Source: an uncultured Lentisphaerota bacterium (GTDB taxonomy: Bacteria; Verrucomicrobiota; Kiritimatiellia; CAIQIC01; JAGNIJ01). From it: a stretch of 40,284 nt of DNA. Below, one piece after another: positions 18,403-27,039 of the stretch. A model generated the notes under the pieces. That model saw only the letters and a list, made by a program, of their open reading frames with translations. It was not told the DNA's origin and made no database searches. The first letter of the stretch is position 1, and the number at the start of each line of letters is the position of its first letter. A program made the translations under genes and the position numbers. Location: the NCBI GenBank assembly GCA_937870865.1, contig CALMZY010000133.1, positions 1-40,284 on the forward strand, in the 5' to 3' direction.

Positions 18403-18431
18403 TTGCCCTCCCGGAGGACGATGCATACAAT
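18403..18431 (+). promoter_or_regulatory. Promoter of thrC
   Basis: TTGCCC (18403-18408, four of six), a 17-base spacer and TACAAT (18426-18431, five of six) predict a start near 18438. That leaves a leader of only about 9-18 bases before the thrC start codon, which would explain the lack of a ribosome-binding site there. Confidence 0.6.
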
Positions 18432-18455
18432 GCCGCGCTGACCTTTATGAAATCG

Positions 18456-19835
18456 ATGTCCTACATCAGCACGCGCGGGCAGACCCGGCCGATGAGTTTT
18501 CAGGATGCCGTGATCACCGGCCTCGCGCCGGACGGCGGCCTGCTGATTCCCTCCGACATCCCGCGCGTGGCCGATCGACTGCCGGAATGGTCGAAGCTGT
18601 CCTACCAGGACATCACCTTCGAAATTCTGCGTCTCTTCGTGGACCTGCCGGACGGCGACCTGCGGGACTTGATCGAGCGCAGCTACTCCACGTTCCGCCA
18701 CCCGGAGATTGCGCCGGCCTGGAAGGTCGGGCCCGTGCACATCCTTGAGCTGTTTCACGGCCCGACGCTGGCGTTCAAGGACATCGCGCTCCAGTTCTTG
18801 AGTAATTTCTTCGAGTACATCCTGGAGCACCGCGGCACGCACCTGAACATTCTTGGGGCGACCAGCGGCGATACCGGAAGCGCGGCGATCCACGGCGTGC
18901 GCGGCCGCGACCGGATGAGTATTTTCATGATGCACCCGCACGGCCGCGTGGCGCCGCTGCAGGAGAAGCAGATGACGTCCGTGCTGGACCCGAACGTGTT
19001 CAACCTCGCGATCGAGGGCACATTCGACGATTGCCAGCGGATCATGAAGACGATCTTCAGCGACCTGCAGTTCAAGGAGCGGTTTGCGCTGGGGGCGGTC
19101 AATTCGGTCAACTGGGCGCGCGTGGTCGTGCAGATCGTCTATTACTTCTCGTCCGGCCTGTACGTCATGAACACAACCGGCAGCAAGGCGGTGCGCTTTG
19201 CCGTGCCGACCGGGAATTTCGGCGACATCCTGGCCGGCTATTACGCCGCGCGCATGGGACTGCCGATCAGCCGCCTGATCCTCGCGACGAACGAGAACGA
19301 CATCCTGGCGAGGTTCTTCAACACGGGCGACTACAGCCTCGGCAGGGTTGTTCCCACGATCAGCCCCTCGATGGATATCCAGGTGGCGAGCAATTTCGAG
19401 CGCTACCTCTTCTACAAGGTCGGCGGCGACAGCCGGAAACTGGACGGCCTGTTCAGGCAGTTCGCGTCGACGGGGCACCTGACCATCCCGCGCGACGACA
19501 AGGGACGGGTTGACGATCTGTTCGTTGCGGGAGTCGGTCGCACGTCGGAGACGCTGGCCGTGATCAAGCGGTACTATGAGCAGTACAATTACCTCATGGA
19601 CCCGCACACCGCGGTGGGCGTCAAGGTGGCCGAGTCCTGCGTGGACGATGGGGAGCCGGTGATCTGTCTCGCCACCGCGCATCCCGCGAAGTTCAGCCAG
19701 GCGATCCAGGACGCGACGGGCAAGGACCTCGCGCACCACGAGATTCTCGACCGGCTCGCCGATGCGCCGACACGCTGCACCGTGCTTCCGGCCGACGAAA
19801 AGCGGGTCAAGGACTACATCTGCGCGCATGCATAG
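18456..19835 (+). CDS. thrC: Threonine synthase
   Basis: This PLP enzyme converts O-phosphohomoserine to threonine, the last step of threonine synthesis. From the ATG at 18456 the product is 459 residues. The YISTRGQ start, APDGGLLIP, the PLP-lysine motif FHGPTLAFKDIALQF (K108), GATSGDTGSAAIHG and PTGNFGDILAGYYA are those of the bacterial class I (longer) enzyme; length and motifs are complete. An in-frame ATG at 18447 would add three residues; MSYISTRG matches known N termini better. The gene appears to be a single transcription unit between a terminator and the next secreted protein. Neither homoserine kinase nor dehydrogenase is adjacent. Confidence 0.96.
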   Translation: MSYISTRGQTRPMSFQDAVITGLAPDGGLLIPSDIPRVADRLPEWSKLSYQDITFEILRLFVDLPDGDLRDLIERSYSTFRHPEIAPAWKVGPVHILELFHGPTLAFKDIALQFLSNFFEYILEHRGTHLNILGATSGDTGSAAIHGVRGRDRMSIFMMHPHGRVAPLQEKQMTSVLDPNVFNLAIEGTFDDCQRIMKTIFSDLQFKERFALGAVNSVNWARVVVQIVYYFSSGLYVMNTTGSKAVRFAVPTGNFGDILAGYYAARMGLPISRLILATNENDILARFFNTGDYSLGRVVPTISPSMDIQVASNFERYLFYKVGGDSRKLDGLFRQFASTGHLTIPRDDKGRVDDLFVAGVGRTSETLAVIKRYYEQYNYLMDPHTAVGVKVAESCVDDGEPVICLATAHPAKFSQAIQDATGKDLAHHEILDRLADAPTRCTVLPADEKRVKDYICAHA

Positions 19836-19872
19836 CCGCCCGCGCCCGAAATTCGGCGCGGCGAATCCGTCT

Positions 19873-19901
19873 TCCCTTTCCTCCGATCTCCGCGTTACAA
19901 T
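19873..19901 (+). promoter_or_regulatory. Possible promoter of the secreted protein gene at 19948
   Basis: TACAAT (19896-19901) is a five-of-six -10 box; 17 bases upstream TCCCTT is a poor -35. The rest of 19836-19947 shows no other signal. Confidence 0.3.
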
Positions 19902-19947
19902 CCGTTTCAGGGCGGAATAACGGGCCCGTCTTCTTCTCGCGCGACGC

Positions 19948-20781
19948 ATGACAGGAAACGTGGACAAAGTGAGGAGTCTGGTGGTGGCGATTTGCATCGT
20001 GTGCGGATCGGCGCGCGTCTTAGCCGGCACGCTTTACGAGTCCGCGGCCATGGGCCCCCCCGGGCGACTTGGCGGAACCACCCTCATGCACGATCAGTAC
20101 GCGGGAGCGCGCTTTTACATTTCGCAGTCCAGCCTTGTTTCGCGAGTCGGCGGACACATGGGTTGCGACACTCCGAGCCATACGTTCTTTGCCGCGATCG
20201 TCAGACTGGACGGCCCGACAGCCTTGCCTCACGGCGACCCGTTTACGACCGGGGAACTCGTTGCGGTCACCAACTTCTCGATGGGCGCGGCGGGCTGGCC
20301 GTCGCTCGATTGGATGACCCCGTTGAGGGTGGCGCTGGACCCCGGCTGGTACGGCCTGGTGTTTGGCGGAGGGCGCTATTCAGAACCGTTCCACGGCGCC
20401 TACGGGAGCGGGTTCATGCCGGCGAACAACGCGAACCTGCCGGGTTCGACGTATTTTGGATGGACCAGCCCGTATCTGGAGCCGACCAACGTCTGGAAGA
20501 ACGGCATTGCCTCCGAGTGCCGCTTTGTCGTCGAAGGGAGCGCGGTCACGTCGCAGCCCCGGATCTGTTCCGTGAGATTCGCCAACAACAGAATGCTGGT
20601 CACCCTGACCAACCTGCTGTGGGGCTATGAGACCGGGGTGGAGGCGAGGAACGGTCAGCGCGAGGCCCCGTGGACTGACGTCACAAACGCCGCGTTCGTG
20701 GCGACGAACAGCTGCAGCAGTTGCTCCACGGTAATCTCCAACATGGGGAATGCGGGTTTGATCCGGATGATTCAGCGGTAG
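19948..20781 (+). CDS. Secreted protein of unknown function
   Basis: The 277-residue product has a signal peptide (VRSLVVAICIVCGSARVLAG, cleaved near residue 27). The mature domain (28-210) resembles extracellular beta-sandwich modules often seen in PEP-CTERM-type exported proteins, with FFAAIVRLDGPTALPHGDPF, DPGWYGLVFGGGRYS and SPYLEPTNVWKNGIASECRF. There is no PEP-CTERM or other sorting tail here. The last 65 residues look like a second small beta domain with three Cys (CSSCSTV cluster and one other). The ATG at 19948 lacks a clear ribosome-binding site; a GTG at 19969 is an alternative. No specific function is recognised. It is convergent with the export operon, 17 bases away. Confidence 0.68.
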   Translation: MTGNVDKVRSLVVAICIVCGSARVLAGTLYESAAMGPPGRLGGTTLMHDQYAGARFYISQSSLVSRVGGHMGCDTPSHTFFAAIVRLDGPTALPHGDPFTTGELVAVTNFSMGAAGWPSLDWMTPLRVALDPGWYGLVFGGGRYSEPFHGAYGSGFMPANNANLPGSTYFGWTSPYLEPTNVWKNGIASECRFVVEGSAVTSQPRICSVRFANNRMLVTLTNLLWGYETGVEARNGQREAPWTDVTNAAFVATNSCSSCSTVISNMGNAGLIRMIQR

Positions 20782-20798
20782 GAGGTTTCCCTCCAGCG

Positions 20799-21935
20799 CT
20801 AATCCAGGCGCTTTCGGAATTTGAGGACAGCCAGTCCGAGGATCCCCGCGCCCCAGGCGAAAAGCGCGAGCGCCTGCGGCCACAGGTCCGGCCACCACGT
20901 GCCCTTCAGGAAAATCCCCCGGATGATGGTCAGGTAGTATTTCAACGGGATGAACGCCGCGACGTATTGGATCGGCCGCGGCATGTTCTCGACCGGAAAG
21001 ATGAACCCCGACAGCAGGACGAACGGAAGCATGACGAAGAAGCCGGCGATCAGCATGGCCTGCTGCTGCGTCTTGACGAGCGTGGAGATGAACAGGCCGA
21101 GGCCCAGCGTGGTCAGCAGGAACAGGCCCGAATAGGCATAGAGAGCCAGGACGTTGCCCCGCAGGGGCACGTGGAAAACGAAGAGAATCACGGCGATCGC
21201 GAGCGTGATCTCGATGAACCCGATGACGACGAACGGCAGGAGCTTGCCGGCGATCAACTCGCTGGGCCGGAGCGGTGTCACGATGACCTGCTCCATCGTT
21301 CCCTCTTCGCGTTCTTTCACGAGGGCCATGCTTGTGACGATCATCGTGGTTACCAGGAGGAGAACGCCCATCAGAGCGGGAACCATGTAGTAGGTCGATG
21401 TCAGGTCCGGGTTGTACCACGCGCGCGATTCGGCGACGATCGTCGGCAGTGCGATTCCCCGCCGCGCCAAATCGGCTTCCACCACGCGCACGAGCCGCTC
21501 GGAATACAACCGGGTTGCTTTCTGAAGGTAATTCAATCCCTGCACGGCGAAGTTGCTGTCGGCGCCATCCACAAGCACCTGGACGGTGGCCGGAGTGTTT
21601 CGAACCAGCCGCTTTCCGAAGTCCGGCGGGATCACGACCACAAGCCCGGCGGCGCCGGAAACGAGCAGATCGGCATCGTTGTTTTCGGGCCCGTCGAGCA
21701 GGGCGATCTGGAAGTAGCCCGAGGCCCCCAGCGCCCGGATATACTCGCGGCTGTGGTAGGATTGGTCGTTGTCGCGGATCGACATGGAAATGTCGCGGAT
21801 ATCCGTCGTCGCGGCATTTCCGAGGACCAGGAGCTGGATCAGCGGCGCGACGATCAGGATGCCGAACAGGCTTTTGTCGCGCCGGATCTGCGTCAGTTCC
21901 TTTTTCAGAAGCACCTTGACGCGGTTCAAGTTCAT
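20799..21935 (-). CDS. ABC-2 type transporter permease (second permease of the export operon)
   Basis: The 378-residue product has the architecture of YbhR/YbhS/YhhJ permeases: one N-terminal membrane helix (LFGILIVAPLIQLLVLGNAA), a large extracytoplasmic domain (about 45-170) and five C-terminal helices (about 175-370). The cytoplasmic motif REEGTMEQVIVTPLRPSELI is typical of ABC-2 permeases, as is IFPVENMP. It probably pairs with the permease encoded just upstream, one base away, to form the membrane channel for the two ATPases. It is the last gene of the operon. Substrate unknown. Confidence 0.92.
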   Translation of the reverse strand: MNLNRVKVLLKKELTQIRRDKSLFGILIVAPLIQLLVLGNAATTDIRDISMSIRDNDQSYHSREYIRALGASGYFQIALLDGPENNDADLLVSGAAGLVVVIPPDFGKRLVRNTPATVQVLVDGADSNFAVQGLNYLQKATRLYSERLVRVVEADLARRGIALPTIVAESRAWYNPDLTSTYYMVPALMGVLLLVTTMIVTSMALVKEREEGTMEQVIVTPLRPSELIAGKLLPFVVIGFIEITLAIAVILFVFHVPLRGNVLALYAYSGLFLLTTLGLGLFISTLVKTQQQAMLIAGFFVMLPFVLLSGFIFPVENMPRPIQYVAAFIPLKYYLTIIRGIFLKGTWWPDLWPQALALFAWGAGILGLAVLKFRKRLD

Positions 21936-21936
21936 C

Positions 21937-23055
21937 TCAGATGGCTTTCCTTGTTTTGTGAGCCGCGATCAGGTTGTAGAAGACGCCCAGCGCCAGCATG
22001 GCCGCGAGGTGCGGGGCGATGACCTGCAACGACGCATCCTTCATCATGATCTCGCGCAGGGCGGAGACAAAGTAGCGCGGGATTACGACGAAGGTCAGCC
22101 CCTGGATGATGAGGGGCATGTTTTTGATCGGGAAAATAAAACCCGAGAGGATCAGGGAGGGGAGCAGGGTCGTGAGGATCGCGATCTGAAACGCCATCTG
22201 CTGGGAGCGGGTGACGGAGGAGATCAGCACGCCCATTCCCAGGGCGGCGAACAGGAAGAGCAGGGTCGTGATGCCCATCAGGATGAACGAGCCGCGGATC
22301 ACAACGCCGAACAGGTGGTATCCGATCAGCAGGATCATGATCATGGTCAGGAGCCCGATGATGACGTAGGGGAGCGTTTTCCCGAGAATCAGTTCCTCGG
22401 ACCGGATGGGGGAAACCATCATCTGCTCGATCGTTTCCCGTTCCTTCTCGCGGACGATCGAGAGCGAGGTGGCGATCACGGCGGAGAGCATCAGCAGGAG
22501 TCCGATCAGGCCGGGCACCAGGAACTTCGCGCTCTCGAGTTCCGGATTGAACCAGAGCCGCGGCTCCGGCAGGACCATGGGAATCGAGGCGCCGCCGCCG
22601 CTGAGGACATCCAGTCGCGCCTTACGCGTGGCCCGTTCGGCGAGTGCATCGAAGTACCCGACGGCCGCAGAGGCGGTGTTGGCATCGGCGCCGTCCACCA
22701 GAACCTGGAGGCTTACGCGCTCGCCGCGGTCGAGCGCCTTCGCGTAGCCTTCGGGCACAATGAGGACCGCGCGGACCATCGCGTGGATCAACAGTTTGTC
22801 GATTCCTTCGCGGCTTGTGAGCGTTATCGCCCGGTCGAAGTACTCGTTCTGGAAAACGCTGTCGAGGAGTTCCCGGCTGGCCTGCGTGCGGTCTTCGTCG
22901 AGAACGGCGACGCGGATGTGTTTGACGTCGAAAGAGAGCGCGTAGCCGTAAAGGACGAGCAGCAGGGCCGGGATGAAGATCAGCAGGCCCAGCGAAAGCG
23001 GGTCGCGCCGGATCTGCCGGAATTCCTTCTTGAAGATGGCCCAGAATCGACTCAT
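21937..23055 (-). CDS. ABC-2 type transporter permease (first permease)
   Basis: The 372-residue product is homologous to its downstream neighbour: KEFRQIRRDPLSLGLLIFIP at the N terminus, an extracytoplasmic domain (about 45-170), then five membrane helices. EKERETIEQMMVSPIRSEEL and GFIFPIKNMPLIIQGLTFVV match the YbhS/YbhR group. The ATG at 23055 overlaps the TGA of the ATPase gene by four bases. With the second permease it would make an asymmetric pair, as in ybhSR of E. coli. Confidence 0.93.
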   Translation of the reverse strand: MSRFWAIFKKEFRQIRRDPLSLGLLIFIPALLLVLYGYALSFDVKHIRVAVLDEDRTQASRELLDSVFQNEYFDRAITLTSREGIDKLLIHAMVRAVLIVPEGYAKALDRGERVSLQVLVDGADANTASAAVGYFDALAERATRKARLDVLSGGGASIPMVLPEPRLWFNPELESAKFLVPGLIGLLLMLSAVIATSLSIVREKERETIEQMMVSPIRSEELILGKTLPYVIIGLLTMIMILLIGYHLFGVVIRGSFILMGITTLLFLFAALGMGVLISSVTRSQQMAFQIAILTTLLPSLILSGFIFPIKNMPLIIQGLTFVVIPRYFVSALREIMMKDASLQVIAPHLAAMLALGVFYNLIAAHKTRKAI

Positions 23056-24014
23056 CCGTTCTTCTCCGCCGCTTGTTTCTGCACCAGCCGCACAAACGCA
23101 TCTTCCAGGGACACGGGGATAAGTTCCGCGCGTTGAACATCCAGGCCTCGTTCTTGGACGGTGTGTTTCAGTGAGCCGACCGTGAACGTCCCGCGCCGGC
23201 AGAAGAGATGCAGGCGGGAACCGAAATACGAACTGGCGCGCAAGCCGTCCAAGCCCGACAGTTTTTCGAGCGCGCCGCGGAAAGAGGGAAGCGTCAGCTC
23301 GAACAGGTCCTCATCCACCGACTGGTGCTTCAACGCCCGCGGCGTGTCGAGCGCGACCAGCCTGCCGCCGCTGATGAAGCCGATGCGCCCGCAGAACTCG
23401 GCCTCGTCCATGAAATGGGTCGTGATCAGAATCGTGACGCCGGTGGAAGCCATTTCCTGGATCAGATCCCAGAACATGCGCCGGGAGATGGGATCGACCC
23501 CGCTGGTCGGCTCGTCGAGAAAGAGGATCGGGGGCTCGTGAAGGATGGCGCACCCGAGCGCGAGCCTCTGCTGGAGGGCGCCGGAGAGCGTCCCTGTGAG
23601 CTGGCTCTCCGAGCCCGATAAGCCGGCCATGGCCATGACGGCCGAGGCGCGTTCCGCTAGCCTTTTGCCGGCCAGGCCATACACGCCGCCGAAGAACGCG
23701 ATGTTTTCTTCGACGGTCAAGTCCTTGTAGAGACTGAATTTCTGGGACATGTAGCCGATGCTCTGGCGAACCTGCTCCGGCTGGCGGTTGATGTCGAACC
23801 CGCCGACGTTTGCGGATCCCGAGGAAGACGACAGCAGCCCGCACAGCATCCGGATCGTCGTGGATTTGCCGGCGCCGTTCGGCCCGAGAAATCCGAAAAT
23901 CTCACCGCGGCGGATCGAGAATGAGATGTGATCGACCGCGGTGAAGCGGCCGAACACTTTGGTCAGGTCATGGACCTCGATGACCGGAGCCTGCTGTTCA
24001 AGGCGTTTCGGCAT
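23052..24014 (-). CDS. ABC transporter ATPase, second of two (YbhF C-terminal-half-like)
   Basis: The 320-residue product has Walker A GPNGAGKST, Q-loop GYMSQKFSLYKDLTVEENI, Walker B ILFLDEPTSGVDP and H-loop ITTHFMDEAE. The signature is LSGALQQRLALG instead of LSGGQ; the second Gly is Ala. A C-terminal regulatory part (220-320) follows, ending in VSLEDAFVRLVQ. The best match is the C-terminal half of YbhF-like drug/cation efflux ATPases. The ATG at 24014 lies 17 bases inside the end of the TolC-like gene; a 30-codon upstream extension lies in that gene and was rejected. Confidence 0.93.
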   Translation of the reverse strand: MPKRLEQQAPVIEVHDLTKVFGRFTAVDHISFSIRRGEIFGFLGPNGAGKSTTIRMLCGLLSSSSGSANVGGFDINRQPEQVRQSIGYMSQKFSLYKDLTVEENIAFFGGVYGLAGKRLAERASAVMAMAGLSGSESQLTGTLSGALQQRLALGCAILHEPPILFLDEPTSGVDPISRRMFWDLIQEMASTGVTILITTHFMDEAEFCGRIGFISGGRLVALDTPRALKHQSVDEDLFELTLPSFRGALEKLSGLDGLRASSYFGSRLHLFCRRGTFTVGSLKHTVQERGLDVQRAELIPVSLEDAFVRLVQKQAAEKNG

Positions 24015-25338
24015 ATTGCCTCGATATCTCTCCCGTGGCGTGATCCAGGGCCGCGCGCGCAAGCAGAACATCCGCCTGGGCCGCAATGAGCTGGTACTGG
24101 GCATCCGTCAGTTGGGCCATGGCGTCCAGGACGTCGGAATGACGGGCCAGCCCGCTTTCCCAGAGATCGGTGGCGGCCTGAAGGTTTCTCTCGGCGCTCT
24201 TACAGGCGCGCTCCGTCACGGTGACGCGCGAACTGGCGTCCTGCAGGTTGATCCGGGCCTCGCGGATTTCGAGAGTGATTTGTTCCTCGAGCTGCTTGAG
24301 GCGCAGACGGGCCTGCTCGGTCTGCGCGGCGGCTTCGGCGGCTTTCGCGCGCGTCAGTCCCCAATCGAGGAGGTTCCACGAAAGGGTCACGCCGGCGAAC
24401 GCGTCGTATTTCCACTCATCGGCAAGGGGGAAATCCATTACGTTCGGGTTGGCCTGTTCATAGCGGGCGCTCAGGGATAATTGAGGATAGAAATCCGATT
24501 TTGTGCTTTGCTGTTGTGCCTCTGTTGCCTCGACATCCAGAGCGCCCGCGATCATTTCGGGACGGTGAACCTCGGAATTCGTGCCCGGGGTTGCCATGTC
24601 CGCGGGGACGACAGCCTCTTCGGGAACCGCGCTTTCGGACAGGGGATTTCCCGTGAGAAACTCGATCTTTGAACGGCTCAGCGCGACGCGGTTCCGCGCG
24701 TCCTCGAGCAACAGTCGCGTCTGGTCGAGCTGGACTTCCGTGGCCAGGAGATCGTTATCCGTCACCATTCCGGCCTCGTGCTGGTTCCTCATGTCCACCG
24801 CGTGAGCCTCGGTGCGCTCAACCGCCGCTTCCAGCGACTGCACCAGGTAGTGTGCCTTCGACCAGTTCCAGTAGGTCGTCAGCGCGGCGAGTACCGTGTC
24901 CGCCTTCGTTGCGCCGAGGCTCTGTTCGGCGGCGGATTTGCGGGAGAAGGCCCCGCGCTTCTGGTTGCTGATGCGCCCGCCCGTGTACAGCGGCTGGGTG
25001 ATTCCGATCGATGCGCTGTAGCGGTCCTCGACGGCCTCAATGGTTGTTTGCGGACCGAGCGTTGCGTCCTCAAGGCCCTGGTAACGGGCGGCCTGCGCCT
25101 TCACGTCGAGCGTCGGGTAGGCCTGTGCCTTGGCCTGCCTGTGCCTGGCGGCATAGACGTCCACATTCTGCGCGGATACTTTCAGCGGGTAGTTATGCGC
25201 CAGCGTCTCGGTGACGATTTTGTTTGGAGAGGTCACGGTTAGTTCGCCGGCCCATGAAGACACGGCCACGGCAAATGCGGCGCACAGGACGATCGGCAAC
25301 TTGAAACGTGGAACTTGGAACATGGAACTCCGCTTCAT
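23998..25338 (-). CDS. TolC-family outer-membrane efflux channel
   Basis: The 446-residue product has a signal peptide (to about residue 30, SSWAGE) and two repeats of the outer-membrane efflux protein domain: long helices flanking short beta segments such as YSASIGITQPLYTGGRISNQ and DAFAGVTLSWNLLDWGLTRA. It would form a trimeric channel through the outer membrane and periplasm for the adaptor and ABC proteins encoded around it. The ATG at 25338 has GGGAGGTG four bases upstream and overlaps the preceding TGA (ATGA). Codons 4-12 come from a repeat of TGGAAC heptamers. Confidence 0.94.
   Translation of the reverse strand: MKRSSMFQVPRFKLPIVLCAAFAVAVSSWAGELTVTSPNKIVTETLAHNYPLKVSAQNVDVYAARHRQAKAQAYPTLDVKAQAARYQGLEDATLGPQTTIEAVEDRYSASIGITQPLYTGGRISNQKRGAFSRKSAAEQSLGATKADTVLAALTTYWNWSKAHYLVQSLEAAVERTEAHAVDMRNQHEAGMVTDNDLLATEVQLDQTRLLLEDARNRVALSRSKIEFLTGNPLSESAVPEEAVVPADMATPGTNSEVHRPEMIAGALDVEATEAQQQSTKSDFYPQLSLSARYEQANPNVMDFPLADEWKYDAFAGVTLSWNLLDWGLTRAKAAEAAAQTEQARLRLKQLEEQITLEIREARINLQDASSRVTVTERACKSAERNLQAATDLWESGLARHSDVLDAMAQLTDAQYQLIAAQADVLLARAALDHATGEISRQYAETP
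25304..25331. repeat. Tandem heptamer repeat at the start of the TolC-like gene
   Basis: On the plus strand three copies of TGGAACW (25309-25329) follow a partial TTGAAACG. In the sense direction they encode part of the n-region of the signal peptide (SMFQVPRFK). The heptamers resemble those in the inverted repeat at 1956-2055 (TCCAAAG-type), but no partner arm was found here. Confidence 0.6.
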
Positions 25339-26282
25339 GACTCACCTCCCGGCGCTTGCTTCGAACCCAGCAGGGCAACAAAGACGTCTTCCAAAGACGG
25401 TGAAATCGGGGACAGGGCCACGGGTCCGAGCTTCTGCTGTTCCAGCCACGCGACGGACGCTTTCGCGTCGGCGTCGCCGCGCGGCGTCCACAGGTTCAGC
25501 CGGTCGCCGTACAGCACGAGGCCGGCGGCTGGCCACTTCTGTTTCAGCGTCCTGTACGCGGCGCCCAGGTCCGCGCATTCGATCTTGAAGACTATCCCGG
25601 GCAAGGTCGCCTTGACTTCGTCGGGTGTGCCGGTCTGAATGAGCCGGCCTTTATTCATCAGGCCGATGCGGTGACAGCGGTCCGCCTCGTCGAGGTAGGG
25701 GGTGGTCATCAGGATCGTGACGCCCTGCTCGAGGATATCGCTGAGGATGTTCCAGAATTCGCCGCGAGAGAGGGGATCGACGCCGGTCGACGGTTCGTCG
25801 AGGAAGATGATTTCCGGCGTGTGAATGAGCGTGCAGGCCAGCGCGAGCTTCTTCTTCATGCCGCCCGAAAGGGCGCCGGCCAGGCGCTTGCGAAACGGTG
25901 CAAGCCGCGTGAAATCGAGAAGATCGTTGCGTCTTTTCTGAAATCCACGGACCCCGTGGATGGCCGCGAAGAACTCGATGTTCTCGTCAATGGTGAGGTC
26001 GCCGTACAACGTGAAGGCCTGCGAAAGGTATCCGATGCGCGACTTGATTTGCTCGGCTTCGGTGGCGAGATTGAATCCCAGGATGTGTCCTTCGCCGCCG
26101 GTCGGCTTGAGGATGCCGCACAGGAGGCGGATGGCCGTGCTCTTGCCGGCGCTGTCCGGGCCAACCAGTCCGAACATCTCTCCGCGTTGGACTTCGAGGT
26201 CGAATCCGGAGACGGCGGACACCGGGCCGAAGGAACGCGCCAGGCCGCGGGTCAGAATGGCCGGTTGACGATCCGCGATCAT
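25335..26282 (-). CDS. ABC transporter ATPase, first of two (YbhF N-terminal-half-like)
   Basis: The 315-residue product has Walker A GPDSAGKST (the usual N-G pair replaced by D-S, as partly seen in YbhF), a Q-loop GYLSQAFTLYGDLTIDENIEF, signature LSGGMKKKLALA, Walker B IIFLDEPSTGVDP and switch TTPYLDEADRC, where Pro-Tyr replaces the usual His. The missing switch His suggests a degenerate catalytic site in this half. The C terminus ends with SPSLEDVFVALLG. In E. coli, YbhF joins two such domains in one protein; here they are separate genes with the TolC gene in between. The start overlaps the adaptor stop by ATGA. Confidence 0.93.
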   Translation of the reverse strand: MIADRQPAILTRGLARSFGPVSAVSGFDLEVQRGEMFGLVGPDSAGKSTAIRLLCGILKPTGGEGHILGFNLATEAEQIKSRIGYLSQAFTLYGDLTIDENIEFFAAIHGVRGFQKRRNDLLDFTRLAPFRKRLAGALSGGMKKKLALACTLIHTPEIIFLDEPSTGVDPLSRGEFWNILSDILEQGVTILMTTPYLDEADRCHRIGLMNKGRLIQTGTPDEVKATLPGIVFKIECADLGAAYRTLKQKWPAAGLVLYGDRLNLWTPRGDADAKASVAWLEQQKLGPVALSPISPSLEDVFVALLGSKQAPGGES

Positions 26283-27034
26283 GGGCCCTCCAGGTAGCCG
26301 TCTGCCGGCATGCCCGGCTTGAATATCCCGTCCGGGTTGGGCAGGGTGATTTTCACTCGATAGACCAGCTTGGCCCGTTCGTCCGGAGTCTGGACATTCT
26401 TGGGTGTGAATTCCGCCTCGGGCGAGATGAACGTTACCTTGCCCTCGTGGAACTTCGGGTTGCCGTCGAGTTTGACCCGGGCCGTCTGGCCGAGTTTGAC
26501 GCGGTGCAGTCGGTCCTCCGGAACGTAAACGGAAAGCCAGACTTCATCGAGCCTCGAGAGGGTGACGATCGGCATGCCGGGGTTGACGTACTCGCCTTCC
26601 TCGCGGCTTCGCAGGGTGACGACTCCGTCCAGGGGAGCGGTAATGGTGCAGTCCGCCAGCGCTTTTTCGGCCAAACGGAAACGCGCCGAGGCCAGGTCGT
26701 ACGCCGCCTGCGCGTCGTCCATCTGCTTCTGGGTGGCCGTCTTCTTCTCGAACACCTGCGCAATGCGTTTGAGGTCCAGTTCCGCGGCGCGCAAAGCAGC
26801 CTGGGCCTCGTCCTTCTTCAACTCGTAGTTTCGAGGATCCACTTGGGCGACGAGCGCGCCCTTTTTGATCGAATCCCCTTCCTGCGGCGGAAGCTTCAGG
26901 ATCGGTCCGGCGACCTGCGGAGCGACCTGCACCTGGGTGCATTCGATGGTTCCGGAGCCATCGGGCTGGTTCCCGATCAAGCCGCATCCCGCGGACATGC
27001 CCGCGATAAGAATGGAAAGAATGGCCTTGTTCAT
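26279..27034 (-). CDS. HlyD/YbhG-family membrane-fusion adaptor, probable lipoprotein
   Basis: The product is 251 residues from the ATG at 27034, which has AAAGGAG eight bases upstream; a GTG at 27043 also overlaps the TetR stop (GTGA). The N terminus LSILIAGMSAGC fits a lipoprotein signal with an imperfect lipobox. Then come a barrel-sandwich half (VAPQVAGPILKLPPQEGDSI), a helical hairpin (about 75-135), the second half (DCTITAPLDGVVTLRSREEG) and a beta-barrel region (VWLSVYVPEDRLHRVKLGQ). It would bridge the inner-membrane ABC complex and the TolC-like channel in the periplasm. Confidence 0.93.
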   Translation of the reverse strand: MNKAILSILIAGMSAGCGLIGNQPDGSGTIECTQVQVAPQVAGPILKLPPQEGDSIKKGALVAQVDPRNYELKKDEAQAALRAAELDLKRIAQVFEKKTATQKQMDDAQAAYDLASARFRLAEKALADCTITAPLDGVVTLRSREEGEYVNPGMPIVTLSRLDEVWLSVYVPEDRLHRVKLGQTARVKLDGNPKFHEGKVTFISPEAEFTPKNVQTPDERAKLVYRVKITLPNPDGIFKPGMPADGYLEGP

Positions 27035-27039
27035 GATGT

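Noticed and set aside
18421-18441. A six-codon reading frame MHTMPR ahead of thrC with GGAGG upstream
   Set aside because: Considered as a leader peptide for attenuation, but it overlaps the predicted -10 box and start site of the thrC promoter and holds only one Thr codon, so it is probably chance.
17460-20030. An 856-codon minus-strand frame across DUF481 and thrC
   Set aside because: It is antisense to two well-identified genes and shows no recognisable domain; its residues are low-complexity Arg, His and Val runs.
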